The notes beneath the pieces are model-generated. The model searched no databases. It saw nothing but the letters and a program-made list of their open reading frames with translations, and was not told the DNA's origin. Positions 8,529 through 16,865 of a DNA stretch of 51,943 nt are shown piece after piece (the stretch's first letter is position 1; every line of letters starts with the position of its first letter). The DNA comes from Desulfobacterales bacterium (GTDB lineage: Bacteria > Desulfobacterota > Desulfobacteria > Desulfobacterales > SpSt-501). The position numbers and the translations under genes were made by a program. Location: positions 1 through 51,943 of the forward strand of contig JAUQXK010000098.1 in NCBI GenBank assembly GCA_030834695.1, given 5' to 3'.

Positions 8529-8683
8529 ATTAGGCTACCATGATCTAAATTAGAATCGGCTTAAATGTTTATAGGATTTTCAGAAATAACCTGTCAACAC
8601 TTAATCTGTCCATAGCAGGATAACGCATGACCGAAGGGACGAAAAATATGTCGAGACAGGCCGCAGAATCCGGAAGGAATCGG

Positions 8684-9169
8684 CTACCGGTGGAACCGAT
8701 CATCCGCTACCTTGGTGCGCATATCCGCTGCGGCTTTTTCCAACCAGCCGATGCGGGCACCCGGGGCGCAATCGAATTCCGGTACGTGGGGCTTGATGTC
8801 CAGCAGGGGTGTACCGTCGAGAACATCGATGTTCTCGACATGCAGATGGGATCCTTCGATGCGAACCAGCCGGACGAGGGACAGGCCGATCGGGTTGGGC
8901 CGGTTCGGCGCGCGGGTCGCAAACAGGCCGCGCGGTTCGGTGTCCAGATAAGGGGTAACCGAGAGCGAATAAGTCTGCGACCGGTGAAAATGATAAAGCA
9001 AAATGACGTGGGAAAATCCTTCCACGTCCGTGAGCCCCGCCGCGAATTCGGGAAATATCTCGATGCGCCCTGCGGCGCTGTTTTCACTCACCGGCTGGAT
9101 GGGCATGGACTTCACATCGGTGAAGGGGCTGCGGATGACGCCGATCGGTTTTAGGATGACCGACTCCAT
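8684..9169 (-). CDS. trmO: tRNA (N6-threonylcarbamoyladenosine37-N6)-methyltransferase TrmO
   Basis: 161 residues of the TsaA/TrmO (UPF0066) family, an SAM-dependent beta-barrel methyltransferase that methylates t6A37 of ANN-decoding tRNAs. Diagnostic stretches are LKPIGVIRSPF at the start, VEGFSHVILLYHFHRS, TRAPNRPNPIGLSLVRL and NIDVLDGTPLLDIKPHVPEFD. It is 12 bases downstream of the NifX-like gene with an AGGAGGG site before the ATG. In many anaerobes TrmO-like genes stand in metal-cofactor gene neighbourhoods, so a moonlighting or alternative substrate is conceivable, but nothing in this sequence shows that. Confidence 0.93.
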   Translation of the reverse strand: MESVILKPIGVIRSPFTDVKSMPIQPVSENSAAGRIEIFPEFAAGLTDVEGFSHVILLYHFHRSQTYSLSVTPYLDTEPRGLFATRAPNRPNPIGLSLVRLVRIEGSHLHVENIDVLDGTPLLDIKPHVPEFDCAPGARIGWLEKAAADMRTKVADDRFHR

Positions 9170-9181
9170 TAGAGGACCCTC

Positions 9182-9556
9182 CTAATGCCCGCATCCCCCT
9201 TCGTGCCCGCGGCAGGCGTTCATCGCAAAGAGCTCCTGGAGCTTGTTCGCATTCAACAGGGACAGGTTTTCCTTGACCGTGGCCGCGGCGGAACCGTAGA
9301 CCTTGATTCCCATGGCGTTCAGCTTGGACAGGGCGCCGGCCCCGATGCCGCCGACGACCATGGCGTCCACTCGCTGCCCGTCGAGCGCCTTGATGGGGTT
9401 GCAGGCGCCATGGACATGATTCAGATCCTTGTTGTCGACGGTCGTAATTTCTGCGGTGGCGGCATCCACGACGATAAACAAAGGCGCCGACCCAAAATGA
9501 TTGAAAACCCTGCTCTCAATTCCCTCGTCGGCCTGCACGGCAAATCCCACTTTCAT
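9182..9556 (-). CDS. NifX/NifB-type iron-molybdenum cofactor-binding domain protein
   Basis: 124 residues of the Nitro_FeMo-Co superfamily. Seen are [25 protein letters not shown], the strand [11 protein letters not shown], and [25 protein letters not shown], followed by a C-terminal tail with [10 protein letters not shown]. Small proteins of this type carry metal clusters in nitrogenase maturation, or Mo/Cu clusters (orange protein) in sulfate reducers. The ATG overlaps the stop of a decayed DUF134 gene (ATGA), the usual neighbour of this family, and GGAGGAG precedes it. The CxnC tail may bind metal. The precise cargo is not predictable. Confidence 0.88.
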   Translation of the reverse strand: MKVGFAVQADEGIESRVFNHFGSAPLFIVVDAATAEITTVDNKDLNHVHGACNPIKALDGQRVDAMVVGGIGAGALSKLNAMGIKVYGSAAATVKENLSLLNANKLQELFAMNACRGHEGGCGH

Positions 9557-9729
9557 GAATTCTCTCCTCCTACGATTTTCAGCGCCTTTCCCCTTACCAG
9601 GGCTTCGGCCACTTTTTTATGCGCGGACTCGATGATCCTCCCGAACGTTTGACGGAAAACGCTCATCTTTTCCGCCGCCAGCACTTGGTAGAATCCTTCG
9701 AGATCGGCCAGCCGAATGAACGGCGGGGT
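9553..9729 (-). pseudogene. Remnant of a DUF134/UPF0251 DNA-binding protein gene
   Basis: Directly after the methionine aminopeptidase stop codon the same minus-strand frame continues for 58 codons to TGA 9555-9553. It reads [20 protein letters not shown], then [20 protein letters not shown] and [13 protein letters not shown], which is the C-terminal half (helix-turn-helix and tail) of the UPF0251/DUF134 family as I remember it. The N-terminal 45 or so residues with the conserved Cys-rich start are missing and there is no start codon with a ribosome site, so the gene is truncated at its junction with map. The stop overlaps the NifX-like ATG, preserving the ancestral DUF134-NifX coupling. Confidence 0.75.
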
Positions 9730-10620
9730 TCAATCCTCCCAGGGGGTCAGGCTCTCGCAGCCGTTGTCGGTGACCAGCACGGTCTGCTCGAACTGCGCCG
9801 AGAGCGATCCGTCTCGAGTGACCGCGGTCCATTCGTCCTCCAGGATCCGCAGCTCCTTGCGGCCGAGGTTGATCATGGGCTCGATGGTGAAGACCATGCC
9901 CGGTATCAGTGCGAGCCCCTCTCCCTTCCGGCCGAAATGCGGCACCTGCGGCGGCTCGTGGAAATCGAAGCCGATCCCGTGCCCCACGAACTCGCGCACC
10001 ACCGAGCACCCTTGCGATTCCGCATGGACCTGAATGGCCCAACCGATGTCGCCGACCGTGTTGCCGGCCTGGACCATGGCCATGCCGCGCCGGAGGCATT
10101 CGCGGGCCACGCCCACGATCTTGCGCGCGTCCGGCCCGGGGCTTCCCACGAAGTAAGTCTGGTTGGCATCGGCGTAGTAGCCGTCGAGGATGGAAGTGAC
10201 ATCGACGTTCACGATGTCGCCGTCCTTGATGACCCGTTGGCCGGGGATGCCGTGGCAGATGACCTCGTTGACCGAAACGCAGACGCTCTTGGGGTAGCCG
10301 CGGTAGTTGAGCGGCGCCGGGACCGCGCCATTTTGCACCGTGAACTCGTGCACCCAGGTATTGATGTCGTCGGTTGTGATGCCGGGCCGGATGCGCGGGG
10401 CGACCAACTCCAACGTGTCGACCACCAGCCGCCCGGCGCGACGGATCGCCTCGACATCCTTGGGGGTCTTGACCCGGATGCGGTATTTGCGGGCATAGAG
10501 CCCTTCCAGATCGGCGGCCAGAGCCGCAAACTCTTTGCCCACGCAACATTTCTTGTATTTCAATCCACTGCCACAGGGACACGGGTCGTTGCGCCCGATT
10601 TTGGTTGGTTTCAAATTCAT
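9730..10620 (-). CDS. map: Methionine aminopeptidase type I with N-terminal SEC-C zinc motif
   Basis: 296 residues. The N-terminus carries a SEC-C zinc motif ([16 protein letters not shown], residues 11-26), then the creatinase-like MAP fold. Metal ligands are recognisable in [20 protein letters not shown] (two Asp), [13 protein letters not shown] (His), FTIEPMI (Glu) and [11 protein letters not shown] (Glu). The enzyme removes the initiator Met from nascent proteins; the SEC-C motif is shared with SecA and likely aids ribosome or protein contact. It ends exactly where the DUF134 remnant begins, so its 3' boundary is a rearrangement junction. Confidence 0.96.
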   Translation of the reverse strand: MNLKPTKIGRNDPCPCGSGLKYKKCCVGKEFAALAADLEGLYARKYRIRVKTPKDVEAIRRAGRLVVDTLELVAPRIRPGITTDDINTWVHEFTVQNGAVPAPLNYRGYPKSVCVSVNEVICHGIPGQRVIKDGDIVNVDVTSILDGYYADANQTYFVGSPGPDARKIVGVARECLRRGMAMVQAGNTVGDIGWAIQVHAESQGCSVVREFVGHGIGFDFHEPPQVPHFGRKGEGLALIPGMVFTIEPMINLGRKELRILEDEWTAVTRDGSLSAQFEQTVLVTDNGCESLTPWED

Positions 10621-10732
10621 TCGTATCGGCTTGATAGCGCCCTCGCCTCCAGAAATTATTTTCGATTGCGGTTACCTAATACATTTATGGGACCAATTCA
10701 ACCGGAGTGGCAGCAACGCAGGCTTCGGCCGA

Positions 10733-11857
10733 TCAGTCGGCATGCAGGACCACGGTGAAGGCGTTGAAGGCCACCCACACCCGATCCCCGGCTCGAAGAC
10801 CGAGCCGTTTCAGGCTCTGGGCGGTGACGATGGCGCAGATTTCGGTACCGTCGGCGATGCGGGCCACGATCTCCGACGTCACCCTGCCGGCGACGATCCG
10901 CTCGACCGTTCCGGAGAGCACGTTGTCCGCCGAACACTCCGGGTCGTTCGGGCTGCGGTGGATCGTCACCCATGGCGCCTTCACCTCGGCCCCGACCAAG
11001 GCCCCCGGCTTCAGCCCGAGGCGGGTCAGGCTGTGGTGGGTGATGACGGTGCGGATGCGGTAGCCGCCCAGAGCGGCGATTTCCACCCAGGCCTGGATGT
11101 CGCCTTTGCGGATGGTTTGGATTTTCCCGAAAAAGGTATTGCGTGCGCTGGTCTTGCGCCGGTTTTCACGGTCGACGAAGAACGCCTCGGCCTTACGCAT
11201 GTCCTCCTCGGAGAAGGTCACATAGCCGGCGGCGAGGCTGGGGGTCGAATGCCCGAGGATCTTCTGCACGACCGGCAGGGGGACGTCGCCCTGCATCAAC
11301 TCCACGGCCCGCGACCGGCGGATGACCTCGGGGGCGCCGAGCTCGCGCGGCAGGCCGACGGCCTCGGCCCGTTCGTAAAATTTGCGGCGCACGTGGGCCG
11401 GGTCCAGCTTGAGTGCGCACCGATCCGCCTCCCGGGGCCCAAGCGCCTTTAGGAGGCGCTGAATTTCGAACGACACGGCCTCCGGAATCTGCACCTCGCG
11501 GCAGGTAGGGCCGCTTCCTTTCCGTAACCGCACCGTTCGCTTTTTGGGATCGAAATCGTCTCCGGGCTCAAACCGCAACACTTCGTTGAGCCGTGCGCCC
11601 GTGTAGCGGATCAGCAGGAAAATCAATAAAACCCGCTGACGGGAGCGCCTGAGATCCGAACGGCGGCCGGAACTCGCCCATTCGCGCAACGCCGTTTCAA
11701 TACGGATGAGCTGGAGGGTGTCCAGACAGCGCTCCGAACCCGGTCCGGACAGGATGCGGGCATGATTCAAAGCGGTGGATCGTTGTTCGCTTGAACTCAT
11801 CACCAAAGCGGCTCTATCCTTTCTGATCCGGGCCGATTCCGGGTCATGCCTCGCCAT
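10733..11857 (-). CDS. tunR: TunR-like Mo/W-responsive regulator: tyrosine-recombinase fold plus two molbindin (TOBE) domains
   Basis: About 374 residues. Residues 35-240 resemble the catalytic domain of tyrosine recombinases (RYTGARLNEVL, VVQKILGHSTPSLAAGYVTF), but the usual HxLRH box reads EVIRRSR, so recombinase activity is doubtful. Two tandem molbindin/TOBE repeats follow (SARNTFFGKIQTIRKGDIQA and SADNVLSGTVERIVAGRVTS onward), which bind molybdate or tungstate. This architecture is that of TunR, described as a tungsten-responsive regulator in Desulfovibrio vulgaris. It is divergent from a MOT1-type transporter and lies beside tupA and modABC. The start is uncertain: ATG 11857 is used, TTG 11863 and ATG 11800 are alternatives, none with a good ribosome site. 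Confidence 0.88.
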   Translation of the reverse strand: MARHDPESARIRKDRAALVMSSSEQRSTALNHARILSGPGSERCLDTLQLIRIETALREWASSGRRSDLRRSRQRVLLIFLLIRYTGARLNEVLRFEPGDDFDPKKRTVRLRKGSGPTCREVQIPEAVSFEIQRLLKALGPREADRCALKLDPAHVRRKFYERAEAVGLPRELGAPEVIRRSRAVELMQGDVPLPVVQKILGHSTPSLAAGYVTFSEEDMRKAEAFFVDRENRRKTSARNTFFGKIQTIRKGDIQAWVEIAALGGYRIRTVITHHSLTRLGLKPGALVGAEVKAPWVTIHRSPNDPECSADNVLSGTVERIVAGRVTSEIVARIADGTEICAIVTAQSLKRLGLRAGDRVWVAFNAFTVVLHAD

Positions 11858-11901
11858 CCACAAAAGTTCTTGACCCGGCCGGATCGTTCGGTTATGTTTA
11901 T

Positions 11902-11927
11902 GACACGTATATTATTTTTTTCGTGTC
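11902..11927. promoter_or_regulatory. Inverted repeat in the divergent tunR / MOT1 promoter
   Basis: GACACG (11902-11907) and CGTGTC (11922-11927) are exact inverted arms separated by 14 AT-rich bases. The element occupies most of the short space between the start of the TunR-like gene and the transporter ATG at 11961, so it could control both. It differs from the TATGyC-N6-GrCATA palindrome found elsewhere in the window. Confidence 0.5.
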
Positions 11928-11960
11928 TATTATGCAAGAACCTTTTTTCCGAGGTGCGCC

Positions 11961-13190
11961 ATGAACCAGCCCGCAGCAGCCAGTCCAGCCCCTGAAAGCC
12001 GGCCCTACACCGCTGACCATGCCTTGCGCTTCGACCGCGTCGAACTGGCCGGGGCCTTCGGGGACCTGGGTACGCTCCTGCCCATCGTCGTCGGCATGAT
12101 CTTGATCAACAAACTGAGCCCCTCCACCGTGTTTCTCTCTTTCGGGCTGTTTTACCTTATCACCGGGTATTATTACCGGCTGCCGGTACCGGTGCAGCCC
12201 CTTAAAGCCGTGGGTGCAATCGCCATCGCCTATCCTGCGATGATCACCGAACCGGTGATCGGCGCCTCCGGCATCATCTTCGGCGCGCTGCTGCTCTTGT
12301 TCGCGCTGACCGGCATCGTCGACAAGCTCGCCAAGCTGTTCACCCAACCCGTGGTGCGCGGCATCCAGCTCTCCCTCGGGCTCGTCTTTTTGAAGAAAGG
12401 CGTCGATCTGATCGTCTCGCCCCAGGTGTTTCTCAACGGCATGACCGGCCGATTCGCAGAATATCAGATTAATCTCATCGTCGGAATCGTTGTTTTCGTC
12501 TTGGTCCTGGCGCTCCTCGACAACAAGAAATTCCCGGCTGCGCTCGTTGCCTTGGCCGCAGGCATTGTTTCGGGCCTTGCGCTGGGCGGGTTCAATGGGG
12601 CGTCGTTTTCCATCGGCCCCACGCCGATGCAGTTCATTTCACCCTCTCTCCAGGATTTTTGGACGGCTCTCATCATGCTGATCCTGCCGCAGATTCCGTT
12701 GACCATAGGCAACGCCTGCGTGGGCACGGCCGACACCTGCTTCACCCTTTTTCCGCAAAGCCCGTTGCTCTCCAAAAGCAAGGCGGGCAATTTTGCCCTC
12801 ACCATGGGGATTGCGAACTTGCCGGCGGGTCTTTTCGGCGCCGTTCCCATGTGCCACGGAACCGGCGGTCTCGCCGCCCATTACCGCTTCGGCGCGCGGA
12901 CCGGCGGGGCGCCCGTCATGATCGGCGCCCTGTTCGTCGTCATGGCATTGGCCTTCGGCGAATTCGGCTTCGCCGTCCTGGCCACGATCCCGAACTCGGT
13001 GCTGGGGGTTCTTTTGGTGTTCGCGGGGCTGGAGCTCTGCCCCCTGGTCAGAAGCCTCAAGGGCAACGAGGAGTACTTCGTGGCGCTGCTGATCACCGGC
13101 ATCGCCCTGGCCGTCCCGAACATGGCCTGGGCTTTCGGCATCGGGATTGCGGTGGATCTATTCATCCGCAAGCTGAAAATCAAAATTTGA
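11961..13190 (+). CDS. MOT1-type molybdate (sulfate) transporter
   Basis: 409 residues, roughly ten to twelve hydrophobic segments, of the SulP-related MOT1 family. Diagnostic are the duplicated motifs around ELAGAFGDLGTLLPIVVGM (residues 28-46) and LPVPVQPLKAVGAIAIAYP, and in the second half PQIPLTIGNACVG and PAGLFGAVPMCHGTGGLAAH. MOT1 proteins of plants and algae carry molybdate with high affinity; bacterial members are annotated as putative sulfate/molybdate permeases. There is no STAS domain. It is divergent from the TunR-like gene over a short AT-rich promoter with an inverted repeat, supporting a role in Mo or W uptake. The start has GAGGTG five bases upstream. Confidence 0.88.
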   Translation: MNQPAAASPAPESRPYTADHALRFDRVELAGAFGDLGTLLPIVVGMILINKLSPSTVFLSFGLFYLITGYYYRLPVPVQPLKAVGAIAIAYPAMITEPVIGASGIIFGALLLLFALTGIVDKLAKLFTQPVVRGIQLSLGLVFLKKGVDLIVSPQVFLNGMTGRFAEYQINLIVGIVVFVLVLALLDNKKFPAALVALAAGIVSGLALGGFNGASFSIGPTPMQFISPSLQDFWTALIMLILPQIPLTIGNACVGTADTCFTLFPQSPLLSKSKAGNFALTMGIANLPAGLFGAVPMCHGTGGLAAHYRFGARTGGAPVMIGALFVVMALAFGEFGFAVLATIPNSVLGVLLVFAGLELCPLVRSLKGNEEYFVALLITGIALAVPNMAWAFGIGIAVDLFIRKLKIKI

Positions 13191-13206
13191 GCCTGAATCA
13201 GAGCAA

Positions 13207-14316
13207 TCAGAAATCGATCTGCCACTTGGCACCGGCATACCACTGGTAGCCCTCGTTGTTGCCGGCGCTATCGTCCATAAAATCCTGGTAGCCCGCTTCC
13301 GGAACGATGTAGACACCCGGAGCCAGGGTCACAGCCGCCTGCAGATAGCCCTGCCAAAAATCGTCGTTGTCGGAGCCGGGCGTGTCCGGGTCGTCGTTGC
13401 GGTAACCAAAGCCGGCTTCAAATTGAATCCTGTCGGTGGCCTTGAACCCTAAGACGAGCCCCAGCATGTAACTTGTGGCGTCTTTGACGTCGTCACCGTT
13501 GCTATTCAGCGAAGCCGAGCTGGACGAGGCGGCGTTGTAAAGGCCGTTTTTCCAGTTGGCGTTGTTCCAGTTCTGGCCGTAGGACCCGTCGGCAGCCAGG
13601 TAGAAAGCGCCGAAGTTCACCTGCGCGTTGAGGCCGAGCACGTAGGAGTAAATGTCGAGATCATCCTGCAGCGTGCTGGTTCCCTCGGAAACCTTAAAGT
13701 ACTGGAATCCGCCAAATGGGATCAACTTAAAGGACTCCGTCTTCAGCGTGTAGCGTGCCTCGATCTTGGGGATGTTCCAGTCGAGGTCGCTTCCGGCGGG
13801 GGTGACGTCTGTAGGCCCTGAGGAGCCGTCTCTGAGCGCATTGGTCAGCAAAGCGAGTTCAAGGCCGCCCAGGAAAAGGGTCAGCCCGCCCGGCCTGCGG
13901 CCGTCGAAGGCTCCACTGCCTTGCATCATGTCGTCATCTTTGAAAACCTGGTTGGAGATCACATTCCGGACGGGTGAGTAGTCTTTGCCGACTTTGAGCG
14001 AGGCGTTGTCTGAAAATTTCCACATGCCATAGGCAATGCGGGTTCCGACGTCGAGGTCGCCGCCGTCGGTGCCTTTGAGGCCGAACTCAACCTTGCCGGA
14101 AACCTTATCGGCCTTGACGTTGGCCCCCATGCGCGAGTTGGTCTGGAAATTCCAATCAACCCCCCAGTCGTCACTTTGGCCGTTCACCTCGGCGTCGCCG
14201 AAGTCTCTATACACATAAAAGGTGTTCAAACGCTGGCTGCCGTAGAAAGACCAGTCAGCAGCGAGGAGCGGAGAGGCGCAAAGCAGTACCGAAAAAATAA
14301 ACGCTGATTTCTTCAT
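13207..14316 (-). CDS. Outer-membrane porin
   Basis: 369 residues with a signal peptide (MKKSAFIFSVLLCASPLLAA, cleaved at about 20) and a mature chain rich in alternating strands and Asn/Gly/Asp turns, ending in WQIDF with the C-terminal Phe typical of BamA substrates. No coiled-coil or plug domain is seen, so a general or anion-selective beta-barrel porin is likely. The ATG 14316 is chosen for its signal peptide and the AGGAGG just upstream; an ATG 45 bases earlier is not supported. It follows tupA on the same strand with a gap of 113 bases, so it may serve tungstate or molybdate entry into the periplasm. That link is positional only. It is convergent with the MOT1 gene. Confidence 0.85.
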   Translation of the reverse strand: MKKSAFIFSVLLCASPLLAADWSFYGSQRLNTFYVYRDFGDAEVNGQSDDWGVDWNFQTNSRMGANVKADKVSGKVEFGLKGTDGGDLDVGTRIAYGMWKFSDNASLKVGKDYSPVRNVISNQVFKDDDMMQGSGAFDGRRPGGLTLFLGGLELALLTNALRDGSSGPTDVTPAGSDLDWNIPKIEARYTLKTESFKLIPFGGFQYFKVSEGTSTLQDDLDIYSYVLGLNAQVNFGAFYLAADGSYGQNWNNANWKNGLYNAASSSSASLNSNGDDVKDATSYMLGLVLGFKATDRIQFEAGFGYRNDDPDTPGSDNDDFWQGYLQAAVTLAPGVYIVPEAGYQDFMDDSAGNNEGYQWYAGAKWQIDF

Positions 14317-14429
14317 TCCTTCATTCCTCCTGAACGCCAAATGCGCTTTTTGCCGGTGCACCGACTGCCAGAGTCACCCCGATTGGCGGCAACATTTTTA
14401 GCTATATCATTTGCAAATAATTAAAAAAA

Positions 14430-15293
14430 TCACCGATCGTATTTCTTGGCGTACTCGGCATCGTTGTAAATGCCTTCGCCGTAAAGATCCTTGCCGTAGG
14501 TGGCGATGATCTTCTGACCTTCCGCAGAGCTTACGAAATCGATGAACTGCGCAGCCGATTTCTGGCCCGGCGTGGCCCCCTCCGGCTGCAGCAGCGTGTG
14601 GTAGGTGTTCACCAGGAAGACATCCCCCCTGAAGAGAATGGTCAGGTTCTTCATCTCCTTCCGGACGCTCACCCAGGTGCTGCTGTCGGTCATGAAGTAG
14701 CCCTTCTCGGCGTCGGCCCGCTTGAGGGTCGCCATCATGAAGTCCTTGGTCACTATGTACCAGTCGCCGGCCGGCTTGATATTGGCTTTCTCCCAGGCAT
14801 CCATTTCCTTTTTATGGGTGCCGGAGTTATCCCCGCGGGAGAAAAATTTGGACTTGCGGTTGGCAACGAGCGCATAGGCCTCGGCGGCGGTTTTAGCGTT
14901 CTTGATGCCGGCCGGATCTTCCGGCGGTCCGACGATGTAGAACTCGTTCGATCCGATCAGGATGCGCCGGGTCGCCCAGCCTTCTTCGACCGCTTTCTTC
15001 TCGGCCGCCGGGGCGTGCACCATGATCATGTCGACCTGCTTGTCCTTCAGAAACTTCATGGATTCGCCGCTGCCGGCCTTGACCCAGCAGAGCGTGGTGT
15101 TGTTCTTCTGGGCGAACTGCTCCCCCAGCACCTTGAGCAGCCCGAGTTCGCCGGGGCTGCCGGTCGCCAGGCTGAATTTGTTGGGACCAGCGCCGTAGGA
15201 CTCCGTGCAGGCGGGCTGTGCAAACCCATACGACGCCAGCACCAACAATGCAAACAATCCGGCCAAAGCCCCCAGAGCCGCTTTCGATTTCAT
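14430..15293 (-). CDS. tupA: Tungstate-binding protein TupA (periplasmic, orphan)
   Basis: 287 residues: Sec signal peptide (MKSKAALGALAGLFALLVLA, cleaved before QPACTES), then a type II periplasmic-binding fold of the TupA/PBP-like group. Family marks include FSLATGSPGELGLLKVLGEQ (oxyanion-binding Ser/Thr loop), DMIMVHAPAAEKKAVEEG, FYIVGPPEDPAGI and FFSRGDNSGTHKKEMDAWEK. ATG 15293 has GGGAGGGAAG upstream; the longer frame from 15356 would mask the signal peptide. Normally tupA is followed by tupB and tupC; here neither is present, and modC lies just upstream and a porin downstream. It may feed tungstate to ModBC or to a remote TupBC. Confidence 0.9.
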   Translation of the reverse strand: MKSKAALGALAGLFALLVLASYGFAQPACTESYGAGPNKFSLATGSPGELGLLKVLGEQFAQKNNTTLCWVKAGSGESMKFLKDKQVDMIMVHAPAAEKKAVEEGWATRRILIGSNEFYIVGPPEDPAGIKNAKTAAEAYALVANRKSKFFSRGDNSGTHKKEMDAWEKANIKPAGDWYIVTKDFMMATLKRADAEKGYFMTDSSTWVSVRKEMKNLTILFRGDVFLVNTYHTLLQPEGATPGQKSAAQFIDFVSSAEGQKIIATYGKDLYGEGIYNDAEYAKKYDR

Positions 15294-15437
15294 GTGTTCT
15301 TCCCTCCCATAGCCGTTGTTGAGAAATAACTCTTCGACTTCAACATGCGCAGACATAACAGTTGTGACTATGGCAGGGAGTCAGGAGGAGTCAACCGGAT
15401 TATTGGTAAAACCTTAACGGTTAAAAACAAACAATAA

Positions 15438-16163
15438 CTAACAGGTTTCCAAAGACGGATTGTCAGACACCCCAACGACAACCCGGCATTGAATCCGGCC
15501 GATCATTTCGTGAACATTTCCTGCCGCAATCGATTTGCCGGATTCCATGAGGACCAGGCAATCCGCTAGACGTTGAATTTCATCGACCGCGTGGGTGACG
15601 TAAAGGATCGGGATTGAAAATGCGCTCGGCAGCTTTGCTACGAAGGGCAACACATCCTCCTTGCGGCCCTCATCAAGCGAAGACAACGGTTCGTCCATCA
15701 GAAGTAGGCGAGGGCTCGTTAGAAGCGCTCGCCCGATAGCCACCCGCTGTTTTTCGCCTCCGGAAAGCCTCGCAGGCCTCCGTTCGAGAAGGTGCTGGAT
15801 GCCGAGCAGGCCTACAACCTGATCGAATCCGATGCACCGCCGATCCGGAGGGGTCAGCCTCATTCCGTAGATCAGATTGCTGCGGACGGTCAGATGCGGG
15901 AAAAGGCGACCGTCCTGAAAAATATAGCCGATCGAACGCTTCTCGGGAGGCAGGTCGATGCCGCGATCCGAATCGAAGAGCACTCTGTCTTGAACGACGA
16001 TGCGGCCTCGGTCCGGCCGGATGAGGCCGGCGACCATGTTGATCACCGATGTCTTGCCAGCGCCCGACGGGCCGAAGAGCGCCGTGATGCCCGTGTTTTG
16101 GGTCTTGAAGTCCGCATTCACCTGAAAACTGCCCTGGCGTCTGGATACCCGGATGTCGAGCAC
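15438..16163 (-). CDS. modC: Molybdate ABC transporter ATP-binding protein ModC, short form without TOBE domain
   Basis: 241 residues starting at GTG, 3 bases after modB. Walker A is GPSGAGKTS, the signature LSGGEKQRVAIGRALL, Walker B LLLMDEPLSSLD and the H-loop VTHAVDEI. The loop KRSIGYIFQDGRLFPHLTV is typical of ModC. Classical ModC proteins of about 350 residues end in a TOBE domain that binds molybdate and trans-inhibits the transporter; here only about 25 residues follow the nucleotide-binding domain. Control would therefore have to be transcriptional. It powers ModB using molybdate (or tungstate) delivered by ModA, and tupA follows 144 bases downstream. Confidence 0.92.
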   Translation of the reverse strand: MLDIRVSRRQGSFQVNADFKTQNTGITALFGPSGAGKTSVINMVAGLIRPDRGRIVVQDRVLFDSDRGIDLPPEKRSIGYIFQDGRLFPHLTVRSNLIYGMRLTPPDRRCIGFDQVVGLLGIQHLLERRPARLSGGEKQRVAIGRALLTSPRLLLMDEPLSSLDEGRKEDVLPFVAKLPSAFSIPILYVTHAVDEIQRLADCLVLMESGKSIAAGNVHEMIGRIQCRVVVGVSDNPSLETC

Positions 16164-16166
16164 GTC

Positions 16167-16865
16167 TCACCCCCTCAACCGGTGATCCAGGTGGCGTGAT
16201 AGGACCTCCGAGCCGATTATGGCCAGCAGCGCCAGGAGAACCGAGATGACGCAGAGCCGCAAGGCGCCAGCTTCGCCGCCCGGCACCTGCGTCAGGGTGT
16301 AGAGCGCGAGCGGAAGCGTCCGAGTCTGACCGGGGATGTTGGAAACAAAGGTGATGGTCGCGCCGAATTCGCTCAGGCTGCGGGCAAAGGCCAGGATCAC
16401 TCCGGCCAGGACGCCCGGCATGACCAAGGGAAGGGTCACCGTGAAAAAAACTCTCAATGGACGAGCGCCAAGAGTCCGCGCGGCAGCCTCCAATCCCTGG
16501 TCGACCGATTCGATCGAAAGGCGGACGGCTCTCACCAGCAGCGGAAAGGCCATCACGGCCGATGCCAGGGCAGCCCCTTTCCAGCTGAAGCTGAAGCTGA
16601 GGCCGAGAGTTTTCTGGAGCAGGGACCCTATGGGCCCGTTCCGGCCCATGAGCACCAAAAGGGTATAGCCGGTCACGACGGGCGGCAGAACCAGCGGCAG
16701 GTGCACCAGTCCGTCCAGCAGGATCTTCCCGGGAAATTTAAACCGCGCCAGCACCCAGGCAACGGCAATGCCTGCGGGCAGGCTGCCCACGACGGCCCAC
16801 CCCGACACCCACAGGCTCAGGCTCAGTGCCTCGACCTCCAGCGCAGTCAGTGCAAACGCCTCCAT
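16167..16865 (-). CDS. modB: Molybdate ABC transporter permease ModB
   Basis: 232 residues with five to six membrane helices and the binding-protein-dependent permease EAA motif (EAAARTLGARPLRVFFTVTLP). PLVLPPVVTGYTLL and RSLSEFGATITFVSNIPGQT are characteristic of ModB. The start ATG (16865-16863) shares a base with the modA stop (TGATG), so translation is coupled; the long upstream extension of this frame overlaps modA and is rejected. It forms the inner-membrane channel for molybdate with ModC. Confidence 0.95.
   Translation of the reverse strand: MEAFALTALEVEALSLSLWVSGWAVVGSLPAGIAVAWVLARFKFPGKILLDGLVHLPLVLPPVVTGYTLLVLMGRNGPIGSLLQKTLGLSFSFSWKGAALASAVMAFPLLVRAVRLSIESVDQGLEAAARTLGARPLRVFFTVTLPLVMPGVLAGVILAFARSLSEFGATITFVSNIPGQTRTLPLALYTLTQVPGGEAGALRLCVISVLLALLAIIGSEVLSRHLDHRLRG

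Noticed and set aside
10733-11857. Phage or transposon integrase marking a mobile element
   Set aside because: Two C-terminal molbindin domains, a degenerate HxLRH box and a molybdate-transport neighbourhood make it a TunR-type regulator; no attachment sites, tRNA or mobile genes are near.
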